A DNA stretch of 38,477 bases from positions 1-38,477 of the forward strand of contig JALZWN010000116.1 of NCBI GenBank assembly GCA_023300235.1. Direction: 5' to 3'. Shown here one piece after another: positions 24,664 through 34,500 of this stretch. The notes under the pieces were generated by a model. That model was not told where the DNA came from, ran no database searches, and saw nothing but the letters and a program-made list of their open reading frames with translations. The stretch's first letter is position 1. Every line of letters begins with the position of its first letter. Position numbers and translations under genes: made by a program. This stretch comes from Mariniblastus sp. GTDB taxonomy: Bacteria > Planctomycetota > Planctomycetia > Pirellulales > Pirellulaceae.

Positions 24664-25112
24664 TCTGAAACCTCCGATTCGATCAACCAGCCGCACAACA
24701 CCATCGGTTTGCTCTCCACCGACCGCTTCCAATCAATCGACAGCTCCACTCGAACCCCCAAATTGTCTTCCACCAGCAATCCCGTCAATTCGGCTTCTGG
24801 CAAACGTTCCGCACAGACGTCGGAAGGCTTCAACATCTCGATTTTTTCCGCCACCGAATCAGCGTCCAACATCGTCAGTTCTTCCAACTGCGCCGAAAGC
24901 TCTTGCACGGCCACACGATGCTGCGAAACATCTCGCCAGATCATGCCACATTTAAACAACAGACTCGTAACCACAGTCACGGTCGCACAAAGCACCACCG
25001 CCGAAACGAGCAACTCCATCGTCGCAAAACCACCACGACGACATGCAGGATACGGCGAAGCTACCAGTGAATGCTCACGACAACACACTTGTTTTGAAAG
25101 CTTCTTCATCAT
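24660..25112 (-). CDS. Minor pseudopilin (GspI-like)
   Basis: A 150-residue protein with leader ending CRRG, then GFATMELLVSAVVLCATVTV, i.e. a prepilin signal with the +5 glutamate in place. The remaining ~100 residues are polar. The start codon overlaps the GspF-like stop (TGATG) and a G-rich site (GGGGGGTGG) precedes it. It is followed without a gap by two further pseudopilin genes. Assigned GspI-like from order (I, J, K) and size. Confidence 0.75.
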   Translation of the reverse strand: MMKKLSKQVCCREHSLVASPYPACRRGGFATMELLVSAVVLCATVTVVTSLLFKCGMIWRDVSQHRVAVQELSAQLEELTMLDADSVAEKIEMLKPSDVCAERLPEAELTGLLVEDNLGVRVELSIDWKRSVESKPMVLCGWLIESEVSE

Positions 25113-26209
25113 CAAACCACCCCCCGTATAACACTCAGCAACGATTGGACAATCGAAATCGCAAACCAGCCGCCAAGAAACAACAACAAGAAATTGCCCA
25201 TCCAGATGAAGCAGTTAATCCCCGTCAAACTTCGGCCATGCGACCGTAGCTCACGAGCCTCACTCGCCTTACGCAGAATCCAACCCGCACTCTCCTTCGA
25301 CGAAGCCGCTTCAGCCACTCTCGACACTCGCCGCGAAACCACTCGCTCACTCGTCAGCGTCTCCATCACATCCGCACCGGACTCGAGTTTCTCGGCAGCG
25401 GCGAGCCTTCTCTTTTTCGCAACACCGATTTCGTTTCCGCTGACAAACCGAACCGCCACGTCCGAAGCAAGGTCACTCGATTGCACCACCCACGCCAACG
25501 AACGATCCTTTCGAGCATTTTTTGTAAGCACGGGCTGTTGCCAGCGACTCGGAATCCAACGAGTAAAATAGCTGATGAAGAACTGCGGCTTTGTGTAGAT
25601 CGCCAACACCAAAATCGTGATCAGAATCAACGGGAACACGAACCACAACTGCACCACTTTGTTACAAACATTGATCAACAGTATCATCGAAAACGGCAAG
25701 TCCACGCCGAACTCGAGGAACATATCCTTAAACTGTGGGATGATGAAAAACATCACGAAGGTCAGGATCTGGAAGCAAAAAACGTACCGCCAAAACAAAC
25801 CCATCAGCTTACTGGCGATACTCACATCTTGGCTATGATCTCTTTCACTTCGACGAATCGCGGGGCCATTAAGCAACGCCTGATTCAACGGTGCTTGCAA
25901 CCCTTGTGACTGTGCGGTGGCAAATGCCAAAATCACAGGCTCGGGCACGATGCCGGGAACATGAGCCAGAGCCGATTCCAGCGGAACACCCGACCTGATT
26001 TCATACACCAATTCCGAGACATCTCGCGCCGTCGCCGAACGCATCTCGACTTGTAGATCCTCCATCAAATGAGCCGCGTTCAAACGATGCTCGCTCGCCA
26101 CGGCAAGCATGCGGACGACCGCCTGCTGGTGGATAGTCGACGACTCCAAAATCTCGTCCGCAGCAGCGTTGACCAGCAACTGCTGTTCGATGTTTAGTTT
26201 TTTGGCCAT
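25112..26209 (-). CDS. GspF-like inner-membrane platform protein, copy 1
   Basis: A 365-residue GspF/PilC-family protein, the inner-membrane platform of type II secretion and type IV pili. The tell-tale segment is VMFFIIPQFKDMFLEFGVDLP, which follows a membrane helix, as in GspF. A second hydrophobic segment (LWFVFPLILITILVLAIY) and a C-terminal one (FIWMGNFLLLFLGGWFAIS) follow. The N-terminal part has a GIRSGVPLESAL-like GspF helix bundle (YEIRSGVPLESALAHVPG). ATG 26209 was chosen over 26218 because AAGGAG lies nine bases before it but touches the other. It begins 13 bases after the next GspF gene. Confidence 0.85.
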   Translation of the reverse strand: MAKKLNIEQQLLVNAAADEILESSTIHQQAVVRMLAVASEHRLNAAHLMEDLQVEMRSATARDVSELVYEIRSGVPLESALAHVPGIVPEPVILAFATAQSQGLQAPLNQALLNGPAIRRSERDHSQDVSIASKLMGLFWRYVFCFQILTFVMFFIIPQFKDMFLEFGVDLPFSMILLINVCNKVVQLWFVFPLILITILVLAIYTKPQFFISYFTRWIPSRWQQPVLTKNARKDRSLAWVVQSSDLASDVAVRFVSGNEIGVAKKRRLAAAEKLESGADVMETLTSERVVSRRVSRVAEAASSKESAGWILRKASEARELRSHGRSLTGINCFIWMGNFLLLFLGGWFAISIVQSLLSVIRGVV

Positions 26210-26222
26210 TTCCGGCATCTCC

Positions 26223-27251
26223 TTATCCCGTCAAACCAGAAATGATTGAAAACATAGGCATGTAAAGCGAAGTAGCCACAAAGAACACCGTCAAAAAAAT
26301 CATCGCGATGATCGCTTTACTCAGCCAATCCAGCCACCAACCTTGGACCACCTGCCCAACCGATCGATAGTACCGACCGGTCTCTTCCAAAATCGCAATC
26401 TTCGCCGCTCGATTTTTGAGCGTTAACGAATTGTTGACCAGCGGATACCTTTCCGGGTCAACCAAATACTTTTGCCTTCCCATCGAAAAAAGTTTGGAAC
26501 TTGTCTGCAACCGTTTGTTTGACGAACAACGACCAGCGATTTGAATGGCCTCCGTGTCACCAACGCCCGCAGCCAACAAACTCGCCACATGACTCCCCCA
26601 AACCGAAAGCTGAATTCGGAACCGACCAAACCGGCGATCAAACCAACTTAACGAAAAAGCTCGACCTCGTTGACTCAGCCGCAAAGAGATCAACAACACG
26701 ATCGGCGACAGGATTGTCAGGCAGAAAATCCATGGCCAGTTAGCTTCAAACCAACTGCCGATCCCCATCACCAACTGAGTTGCCATGGGCAGTTCGATAC
26801 CAAATTCATCGTACATTTTTCGGAATTCAGCAATCACAAACACGCTGCCGAAAGCAATCATTAACAGCCACGCAAACAACGCCAACGCCGGATACAAAAA
26901 CGGAGTCAAATTACGCGGCGGCGGTGCGCTCGATTCAAACTTGCAATATCCTTTACCGATCGCCGCGATCATCTCCGGTTCGGTCAGCGGTTCATCATTT
27001 GGTTTACCTAACGACGCGTCCAACCACGTTTGACAAAAATACAGCACATCCGGGCGTTCTAAAACCTTGTCATAGCCCCGCGAACTTGCCAGCCAACGTT
27101 CGACCGAACGCAGCTGTCGTTGCCGAGGACCAGACAACGTGCTGGCCAGCGAGCGAATTCGTTCGGCCATCACCGACCGAGAACGCTCGATCGTATGCCA
27201 ATGGTTTTTCAGTGAATTCGAGTAGGGAATTTCTTCGGCAGGCTGATTCAT
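26223..27251 (-). CDS. GspF-like inner-membrane platform protein, copy 2
   Basis: A 342-residue protein of the same type: FGSVFVIAEFRKMYDEFGIELPM is the GspF signature after the first membrane helix (LTPFLYPALALFAWLLMI). Further hydrophobic segments are IFCLTILSPIVLLISL and AIIAMIFLTVFFVATSLYM. The N-terminus is soluble and helical. Its ATG overlaps the TGA of copy 3 (ATGA). It is diverged from copy 1, so the two are not a recent duplication. Confidence 0.82.
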   Translation of the reverse strand: MNQPAEEIPYSNSLKNHWHTIERSRSVMAERIRSLASTLSGPRQRQLRSVERWLASSRGYDKVLERPDVLYFCQTWLDASLGKPNDEPLTEPEMIAAIGKGYCKFESSAPPPRNLTPFLYPALALFAWLLMIAFGSVFVIAEFRKMYDEFGIELPMATQLVMGIGSWFEANWPWIFCLTILSPIVLLISLRLSQRGRAFSLSWFDRRFGRFRIQLSVWGSHVASLLAAGVGDTEAIQIAGRCSSNKRLQTSSKLFSMGRQKYLVDPERYPLVNNSLTLKNRAAKIAILEETGRYYRSVGQVVQGWWLDWLSKAIIAMIFLTVFFVATSLYMPMFSIISGLTG

Positions 27252-28147
27252 GACGAGACACCTGACTTTATTAAATCCCGAATCAAACCTACCAAAGGCC
27301 CGTAAACCAACACCCCATAAGCCAACACCACACTGCCGCCGACAACCGTCAGCACCACCACCGGCACGATCGTCCTGGCTCGCTCAAACGTCTTGGCCGC
27401 CTGCAACGACCAATACTGACTCAGGATCTGATAAGTCTCCGCATCCGTCGCCTCGCCAAACGACTTACTAAACTCTTTTTGACCGACTTTATCCAACGCG
27501 TAAAGTGTTGCCGTGTTTCCCGCGGCTTCATTCAGCGACACGTCTTTGGAAGCCAACAAACCGAGCGTCCTGACCGCGGCGGAAGACACTTTGTAGCGGA
27601 CATACTTTCTTCCACCAAACCAGCCCATCACCAGATTCGTTTTTTTGGCCAGCAACAACACCAACGTGACCAACAGCAACACCGCTACCGCGACCATCAA
27701 CGGAACCAAGTAACGAAACGACTCCGAATTAAATTCCGTTACGCCGTGATACATTTGAATGTCTCGGCGCACCAACTCGTATTCCGGAACGATATGGAAA
27801 TAAAAGTACAGCAAACCCAGCAGCGCCAGCAACAACACCAGCGTCAGGTACCACAGCACTCGCCGAACGACCACCGCAAACTCGCGACGCGCAAGCGCTC
27901 TTGCCGACAATCCATCCAACACGGGCACCATCGACCCTAGTTGCTGGTGGACTCCGATCGCAGCCTGATGCCGGTCGTCTACGCCGGATAGATCTTGCTC
28001 CGTCGCCGCAGCCAATTCACGAACCTTCGACGGCGATGCCACGCCCGTCGACTGCAACAACCCCCGCGAGCAAAGCTCGACCGGGACGTTTGCCAGCCGC
28101 GCCGCTTCGATGTCAGCGTAGAAAGATTGGTGCAGCTTTGGTTTCAT
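27248..28147 (-). CDS. GspF-like inner-membrane platform protein, copy 3
   Basis: A 299-residue protein, the first gene of the cluster. Hydrophobic segments are at about residues 94-115 (RVLWYLTLVLLLALLGLLYF), 145-168 (YLVPLMVAVAVLLLVTLVLL) and the C-terminus (VPVVVLTVVGGSVVLAYGVL). IVPEYELVRRDIQMYHG matches the place of the GspF P-x-F-x-x-M-F-x-x-F segment but is degraded. It is the most divergent of the three and is called GspF-like from its layout and neighbours. Confidence 0.7.
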   Translation of the reverse strand: MKPKLHQSFYADIEAARLANVPVELCSRGLLQSTGVASPSKVRELAAATEQDLSGVDDRHQAAIGVHQQLGSMVPVLDGLSARALARREFAVVVRRVLWYLTLVLLLALLGLLYFYFHIVPEYELVRRDIQMYHGVTEFNSESFRYLVPLMVAVAVLLLVTLVLLLAKKTNLVMGWFGGRKYVRYKVSSAAVRTLGLLASKDVSLNEAAGNTATLYALDKVGQKEFSKSFGEATDAETYQILSQYWSLQAAKTFERARTIVPVVVLTVVGGSVVLAYGVLVYGPLVGLIRDLIKSGVSS

Positions 28148-28258
28148 TCGAATCCCATCCAGAAGGTCGCGGGCTTCATCTTAATAATCCCAATCGTCCA
28201 ATGCAAGCTTGCGATACAACGCACCGGGCAAAGCAGTTTTTTCGAATCTAGTCGCTCT

Positions 28259-28440
28259 GGCAGCCCGCCGCGTGAGGGCTTGTTGATTTAATAGTTTTTG
28301 GCGAAGCCTAATCAATGTGGTGATGGGCTTCCAGCCTGTCATGCGTGCAGGCAGTCTGGAAATCATTCTAGCAGACGGATTTATTGACTACATCAACAGG
28401 CCCGTAAGCGAGGATTTAAACCGGTTCCTCGCTCGTGCGT
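28259..28440. repeat. Composite intergenic repeat, copy C
   Basis: Left arm GGCAGCCCGCCGCGTGAGGG (28259-28278) and right arm CCTCGCTCGTGCG...GGGCTACC (28416-28438) flank an inner element. That element begins GGGCTTGTTGATT (28276) and ends ATCAACAGGCCC (28403), so it has terminal inverted repeats. It also holds TTCCAGCCTGTCATGCGTGC, as in copy B, and TTTTTGGCGAAGCCT, as in copy A. No gene lies in 28148-28788. Confidence 0.8.
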
Positions 28441-28650
28441 CGGGCTACCATTTAGGTTCTAACTGATTTGCAAAACTGATTCCCCCTTGCACGACGCAGC
28501 AGGCAAAGCAAAGGCATCACCCTGCAAACCGATTCGCTGCCATGATGAGAATATCGGCAAAAAAGAACCAAGAGAAATCGGACTTCATTCCGACGGCGTA
28601 TGAGAACGCGTAGCAAACAACCGCACCGACCTGCGATTTCACCGTAAACG

Positions 28651-28740
28651 AGTTTGCTTTAACAGAGCTTCCTTTAACCGCGCTTCCTTTAACCGCGTTT
28701 CGTTAAACCGCGTTCGCTCAAACCGCGTTTCTTTAAACAG
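28651..28740. repeat. 15-bp degenerate tandem repeat, six copies
   Basis: Six units in exact 15-bp register: AGTTTGCTTTAACAG, AGCTTCCTTTAACCG, CGCTTCCTTTAACCG, CGTTTCGTTAAACCG, CGTTCGCTCAAACCG and CGTTTCTTTAAACAG. The unit is five codons long, but no frame across it is supported as a gene. It lies about 50 bases past the murB stop. There are no unique spacers, so it is not a CRISPR. Confidence 0.85.
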
Positions 28741-28788
28741 AGTGCTACAAAACCCCGCAACCCCCTGCCCCACCCGCGAGCAACCACA

Positions 28789-29667
28789 CTACCAAAGATT
28801 GATCGCGGTTTGCAATTCGATGCCCGTCTTGTCCGACACAGCCTGCTTAACTTTCGCGATCAACTCAACCACTTGGCTACTATCAGCCCCCGGTTCAGCC
28901 ACCAAGAAATTCAAATCGTTCTCAGCCAATGCAACCTTCCCGACGCTCATTCCCGCAACCCCTGCCTGTTGCAAGATATCCGTCGCCAACTCTCCGCCAA
29001 CGTCCTCGAAGATATACGCCGACCGCTGAGCAAGCTCGTCTTGATTTGCACGTCGAGTAATCCAAAGCTTTTGCATCGCCTTGGTAAGTTCGGCCGCTGA
29101 TTCTTTTTCAAACTCAAACGTCGCCCGCAAAATCACCAGCTCGTTCAAACTACTCTGACCATACGAAAACGACATCGCCTCAGCCGTCCGTTGTTCGATT
29201 TCACCCGTCCGCGTCAGCACTTCCGCCGACCGAACCCAATCGCCAAAATCGACGCCATGAGCCGCAACATTACTGTGCAGAGCCCCACCGACCGTACCCG
29301 GCAGACCGACCATTTGCTCGGGGCCGGCAAATCCCTCGCGAACCGCCGTCGACACAAACTGAGTAAGTTTTGCACCGCCGCCGGCGATCAAGCCTTTGTC
29401 CGTGACTTCAATCTGCCCAAACGCAGGCGCGCCCAAATGAAGCACCACGCCGTTGACGCCTTCATCCGAAACCACCAAGTTCGAACCGCTGCCGATCAAG
29501 CGGATCGGAAGCTTGTTCTCGTGGCAAACCTTAACAATGCCTGCCAACTCCTCTTGATTGGTCGGCTCAGCAAAGTACTCGGCATTCCCACCGATATTCA
29601 GACGAGTGTACGACGCGAGGTTTTCATTTTCGCGAACGATATGAGCAAGGCTATCGAACAGTGACAC
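28789..29667 (-). CDS. murB: UDP-N-acetylmuramate dehydrogenase
   Basis: MurB reduces UDP-GlcNAc-enolpyruvate to UDP-MurNAc with FAD and NADPH in peptidoglycan synthesis. The 292-residue protein has the FAD-domain signatures YTRLNIGGNAEYF, RLIGSGSNLVVSD and QMVGLPGTVGGALHSNVAAHG, and FSYGQSSL in place of the usual Y-R-x-S. The C-terminal domain is divergent: the usual G-S-x-F-K-N-P serine segment reads RSAYIFEDVGG, and the last glutamate lies in GIELQTAI. The GTG start at 29667 has AGGAAG five bases before it. Planctomycetes do make peptidoglycan, so the gene should be functional. Confidence 0.93.
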   Translation of the reverse strand: MSLFDSLAHIVRENENLASYTRLNIGGNAEYFAEPTNQEELAGIVKVCHENKLPIRLIGSGSNLVVSDEGVNGVVLHLGAPAFGQIEVTDKGLIAGGGAKLTQFVSTAVREGFAGPEQMVGLPGTVGGALHSNVAAHGVDFGDWVRSAEVLTRTGEIEQRTAEAMSFSYGQSSLNELVILRATFEFEKESAAELTKAMQKLWITRRANQDELAQRSAYIFEDVGGELATDILQQAGVAGMSVGKVALAENDLNFLVAEPGADSSQVVELIAKVKQAVSDKTGIELQTAINLW

Positions 29668-29916
29668 GGGTTCTTCCTAGAATCAATTCAAACAAATCTA
29701 ACCCCTGTATTCTACCGGTCCACTTCGCTTGCAACAGGGGGCGGCGAGATCGAGTTTTCACCGTTGGTTGGCCTCGGAAATGCCACCAAGCCAGCCGAAA
29801 ACACCCGCGATGAACACCTCCCAGCTTATCGACGATCCAAAGGGCGACAGCGCCGGCCGGATCAACCCTGACCACCAACTTCCCAAACCTTCCGCCTTTA
29901 TCAATCCCCTAGGATT

Positions 29917-30228
29917 CTAAAGATGCACTGGTATCGAACGAACTTGCTCGTCCGGCCGTTTCTCTAACGGCGGCTCGGTCCAAATGATCGTTTCGCCCGC
30001 CGCATGAGCCGACCGCACCCGTTGCTTGAATTCGCGGCACACCCGAGCCAATGCGTCGCGAGGAGAAGCCGACGAGGCAGTCAGCGAATCCAAGTTGGCA
30101 ACACGTGCATGAGTGGTCCCCGCATCATCCTTGGAAAGATAGACCAAACAAGCGAAAGTCGGAACGCTCGGCTGCGCGTCCGAGCCACCACTCAACGGCA
30201 AAGAATTTTCGTTTGAATCGTTCGACAT
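29917..30228 (-). CDS. Small hypothetical protein
   Basis: A 103-residue protein of unknown function. After a polar, Ser/Asn-rich N-terminus the core reads FACLVYLSKDDAGTTHARVA, then NLDSLTASSASPRDALARVC, and ends WTEPPLEKRPDEQVRSIPVHL. The pattern (strand, H-A-R-V-x-N-L, then an aligned helix) is loosely like HicB-type folds, but I would not assign it. ATG 30228 was chosen because GAGG lies five bases before it; the longer frame to 30300 lacks such a site. It lies upstream of murB on the same strand (249-base gap, nothing seen in it). Confidence 0.7.
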   Translation of the reverse strand: MSNDSNENSLPLSGGSDAQPSVPTFACLVYLSKDDAGTTHARVANLDSLTASSASPRDALARVCREFKQRVRSAHAAGETIIWTEPPLEKRPDEQVRSIPVHL

Positions 30229-30338
30229 GATCACCTCAAGGTTTTGAAAACCAAGTTTATCAAAATGGCCAAATTGCAATACCCCGCTCAACCTATCCAA
30301 AGTAAATCCGTTTTAGATATTAGGCATGCCCTATCAAT

Positions 30339-30397
30339 GGTAGCCCGACGCGAGAGCGAGGATTTCCACGGCTTCCTCGTTCATGCGTCGGGCTACC
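30339..30397. repeat. Composite repeat family, copy D (palindrome only)
   Basis: Arms GGTAGCCCGACGCGAGAGCG (from 30339, running to 30362) and a reverse-complementary arm ending GCGTCGGGCTACC (30374-30397) give a stem of up to 24 bp with an 11-base loop and a few mismatches. No inner element is present. It lies past the birA stop and may stop its transcript. Confidence 0.85.
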
Positions 30398-30478
30398 AGA
30401 ACACCGAGATTCAAGAACTGATTTGCCTTGTCAACCTATCGGGCTTGTTAATCAAAAGCCTCCGCATCATCGCCTACT

Positions 30479-31297
30479 TCACTCCATCCACGACTCAACC
30501 ACCCCGCCGAAAAACGCCTGCATGCCAGCGCTGGTCGCTATCAACAACGCGCCGCTTGCATCAATGCCATGACACCGACCGATCACGCGACTCGCCCCCG
30601 TTTGCAACGTCACCTGCTTCCCAGTCAACAAACAAAAATCTGACCAGTCATCGAACACGCCCTCACCTGCGGCCAACGATTCCATCAACCCCGCCAGCTC
30701 CTGCAACATGCGCCGCAAAACTTCGATACGACTTAGCGATGCATCCAACTGATCCGACAACGAAATACCCGTAAACGACAATTCCGCCGGCGCGTTGGCA
30801 AACGAATTATTCACGTTCAACCCCACGCCAATCACCGCGTGCCCGGCCACCTGCGAAGGCACCTCGATCAACACGCCGGCCAACTTTCGATCAGCCAAAA
30901 ACACATCGTTGGGCCATTTCAGCTTCAAATCCGCCGCCGGCAACAACGCCTCGCCGGTACGCAAAATCGCCAATCCAGTTAGCAACGGTAACAACGGAAT
31001 TTGCTCTACCGACAACGCGATCCGTTTGAAATCGACAATCAATGAAAACGTCAAACTGCCACTGGCCGACCACCACTGGTTGGCTCCTCGTCCTCGCCCC
31101 GCAGATTGCGATTCGGCATAAACCAAACACGGCGTCTCCACCGCATCTCCTGTCGCCAACAACTCAATCGCGCGCGTGTTCGTTGAATCGGTTTCACGAA
31201 AGTGAATCACGTTGTCAACAAACGTATCCTGCAGCAGCGACTCGAGATCCGCTTGACTGACCAACCTTGCCGGGCCTGTGTGTTGATTCGACGACAT
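30479..31297 (-). CDS. birA: Biotin--[acetyl-CoA-carboxylase] ligase
   Basis: BirA activates biotin as biotinyl-AMP and attaches it to lysine of biotin carrier domains. The 272-residue protein has GRGRGANQW (67-75), the biotinyl-AMP loop, KWPNDVF (127-133), AGVLIE (140-145) and GVGLNVNN. There is no N-terminal helix-turn-helix, so it is the ligase-only form and not a repressor. ATG 31297 gives MSSNQHTG; the frame opens earlier, but those residues are not family-like. It lies just downstream of the pyruvate carboxylase gene, a likely substrate, with a 289-base gap that holds an inverted repeat. Confidence 0.94.
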   Translation of the reverse strand: MSSNQHTGPARLVSQADLESLLQDTFVDNVIHFRETDSTNTRAIELLATGDAVETPCLVYAESQSAGRGRGANQWWSASGSLTFSLIVDFKRIALSVEQIPLLPLLTGLAILRTGEALLPAADLKLKWPNDVFLADRKLAGVLIEVPSQVAGHAVIGVGLNVNNSFANAPAELSFTGISLSDQLDASLSRIEVLRRMLQELAGLMESLAAGEGVFDDWSDFCLLTGKQVTLQTGASRVIGRCHGIDASGALLIATSAGMQAFFGGVVESWME

Positions 31298-31465
31298 TGA
31301 TTCACTATTAAAAAACCAGCAACCACGAGCCTGACGTAGTGGACGAGAACAAAAGTGGGACGACGTCACCGCGAGAACATGTCGCAACTGGAATATCTGG
31401 CCGGGCTATAACGGTTACGTGGCGGCCAAGAACTCTTTTCCCAATACACCAGACAAGAAAGCCCG

Positions 31466-31531
31466 CCACGGATGAACACTGATAAACACGGATCCCCGCG
31501 CGCATCCGTGTTAATCCGTGTCCATCGGTGG
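31466..31531. repeat. Long inverted repeat of the ATCCGTG type
   Basis: CCACGGATGAACACTGATAA...CACGGAT (31466-31493) is reverse-complementary, with a few mismatches, to ATCCGTGTTAATCCGTGTCC...GGTGG (31504-31531), around a 10-base GC loop. It lies just past the pyc stop and could end its transcript, though no T run follows. Such ATCCGTG palindromes are common between genes in several bacterial phyla (from memory). Confidence 0.85.
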
Positions 31532-31586
31532 TTATAAACTTTTCACAACCCAAGCACCGCGGCCAAACACCCAACGTCCTCAACGC

Positions 31587-34500
31587 TTATTCAAACTCGA
31601 CCATCAAGTCACCCGTTGCAACCTGAATCCCGGGCGAAACATTAACCTTCGCGACCGTCGCATCCAATTCAGCGTTGATCGTCGTCTCCATCTTCATCGC
31701 CTCAAGCGTGATCAGCTTATCGCCCTTGGCGACTTTGTCACCGGCCTTCACCGCCACCGTCACGACCATGCCCGGCATCGTCGAACCGACATGCTTCAAG
31801 TTATCCGGATCGGCCTTGGCGCGTGTCGCCGCTTCATCGCTAAGCGACTTATCCAACACCGCAGCATCACGCGGTTGACCATTCAACTCAAACGAAACCG
31901 TCCGGTACCCGTTCTCGTTACCACCATCCACCGTCATGAACTTGACGATCAACGATTTACCCGCTTCAATCACCACCGTAAACTCTTCGTTCGGCGTCGC
32001 GCCAAAGAAGAAGTACGGCGTTGGAATCACACTCACGTCGCTAAACTGCTGATGATGCTCGACGTACGCTTTGTAAACCTTCGGATACAGCAAATAAGTC
32101 ACAATTTCTCTGCGACTCGGTTCGCGACCCAAGAACTTTTCTACCTCTTTACCCGCGGCATCAAAATCAGCCGGCGGCAACGTTTCCCCTGGACGTCCAG
32201 TCACTGGCTCGCGGTTTTGCAACACGCGTTTGATCAGTTTCGGATCAAAACCACCCGGCGGTTGTCCCATCATGCCACCGACCAAATCGATCACCGATTC
32301 GGGAAACGCGAACTCAAGCGACTCGTCCAATACCGAGGCAGTCGTAAAGTTATTGGCTACCAAAAACAGAGCCAAATCACCGACCGCCTTCGACGTCGGA
32401 GTCACCTTCACGATGTCGCCCAACAACTGGTTACAGTCCGCATAGATGCTACACACTTCCGACCACTGATCGGCCAACCCCAACGCCTGAGCCTGAGCAA
32501 ACAAGTTCGTGTACTGTCCGCCAGGCATCTGGTGGTTGTACAGATCCGCTGTCGAAGGCAAAACCGTCGACTCAAACGGCGTGTAAAACTCTCGTGTGCA
32601 ACGCCAGTACTCAGCGATCTCGTCCATCGACCGCTGGTTCAATTCCGTTTTACGATCGGTGAATTCAAGCGACGCCAGAATCGTGTTCATATTTGGCTGC
32701 GATGTGTTTCCGGACATCGGAGCCATCGCGGCATCGGCGATGTCTAAGTCATTTTCAGCAGCGTTCAAAATTGCAGCCGCTTGGATACCGGCAGTATCGT
32801 GCGTATGAAAATGGATCGGAATGCCGACCTCTTCCTTGAGCGTTTTCACCAACTTGGCTGCCGCGTTGGGCTTACACAAACCAGCCATGTCTTTGATCGC
32901 CAAAATATGAGCCCCCATCTTTTCAAGCTCTTTGGCAAGGTTGACGTAGTACTTCAAATCGTACTTCGTTCGTTTCGGATCCAAGATGTCACCGGTGTAG
33001 CAGATTGCCGCTTCACAGATCGCACCGGTATTCAAAACAGCGTCCATCGCCACCTTCATGTTCGGCACCCAGTTCAACGCATCGAACACGCGGAACACAT
33101 CCAACCCCGCGTCAGCAGTTTCTTTGACGAACGCTTGCACCACGTTATCGGGGTAGTTCATGTAACCGACCGCATTGGAAGCTCGCAGCAACATCTGCAA
33201 CAAAATGTTCGGCACCTTGGCCCGGATATCAGCCAGTCGCTGCCACGGATCTTCTTTCAAAAACCGCATCGACGTATCGAAGGTCGCACCACCCCACATC
33301 TCCAGCGAAAACAAATCCGGCGCCAATCGCGAATAAGCCTCTGCGATGTTCAGTAAATCATGCGTACGGAAACGCGTCGCGTGCAACGATTGATGAGCGT
33401 CACGGAACGTCGTGTCGGTGATAAACAAACGCTTTTGCTCACGAACCCACTGAGCGAATTTCTCAGGGCCAAGTTCTTTCAGTTTATCGCGAGTTCCTTT
33501 AGGCGGCGCCATCGACCGCTCATACTGCGGAATCGGCGCCGGTTCGCGACGCGTCGAAACGGCTCGCCCTTTGACCAAATCGTTCCCATTGACGATCACG
33601 TCGCCAAGGAATCCCAACAATTTCGTCGCGCGGTCGCGGCGAACCGGAAAATCAAACAACGCCGGAGTTTTGTCAATGAACCGAGTCGAGCAGTCGCCGT
33701 CGATGAAGGTCTGATGGCCCAACACCTTCAACAAAAACGGGATGTTGGTTTTCACTCCGCGAATTCGAAACTCCATCAAACAACGATTCGCTCGTTGGAT
33801 CGCATCCTTAAACCGTTGCCCACGTACCGATAGCTTAACCAGCATCGAATCGTAAAACGGATTCACCACCGCCCCCGAAAACGCGGAACCGGCGTCCAGC
33901 CGAACCCCCGCTCCACCGGGCGAGCGATAGTGCATGACTCGGCCGTAGTCCGGCATAAAGTTATTGGTTGGATCTTCGGTCGTGATCCGGCACTGCAATG
34001 CAAAGCCGTTCGTTTTGATTGATTCTTGATTAGGAAGCCCGATCGCTTCATCGGCCAACGGCAATCCTTGAGCAACCAAAATCTGCGACTTCACGATATC
34101 CACGCCGGTAACTTCTTCGGTCACGGTGTGTTCAACTTGGACGCGAGGATTGACTTCGATAAAGTAAAACTTGTTCGTGTCCGCATCGACCAGGAACTCG
34201 ACCGTACCCGCGTTTTGATAACCCACTTCTTTACCAATCGAGATCGCTGCGTCGCACAACGCTTGACGAACCTCTGGCAACAAGTTCGGTGCCGGAGCAA
34301 TTTCAACGACCTTTTGGTGCCGCCGCTGCACCGAACAGTCTCGCTCGAACAAATGCACCAAGTTCCCGTGCTGGTCGCCGAGTAACTGAATCTCGATGTG
34401 CCGTGCGTGTTCGATGAATTTTTCGACAAACACTTCGGCGCTACCAAAGGCCGATAACGATTCGCGCGAGGCTTGTTCGAACGCGGCCGTGAATTCGCCT

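Noticed and set aside
28651..28740. Possible CRISPR array
   Set aside because: Units are contiguous with no unique spacers and only 15 bases long.
31518..32747. Long open frame on the plus strand (409 codons) opposite pyc
   Set aside because: It is antisense to the well-supported pyruvate carboxylase, is very Arg/His-rich and has no recognisable domain; a codon-bias shadow.
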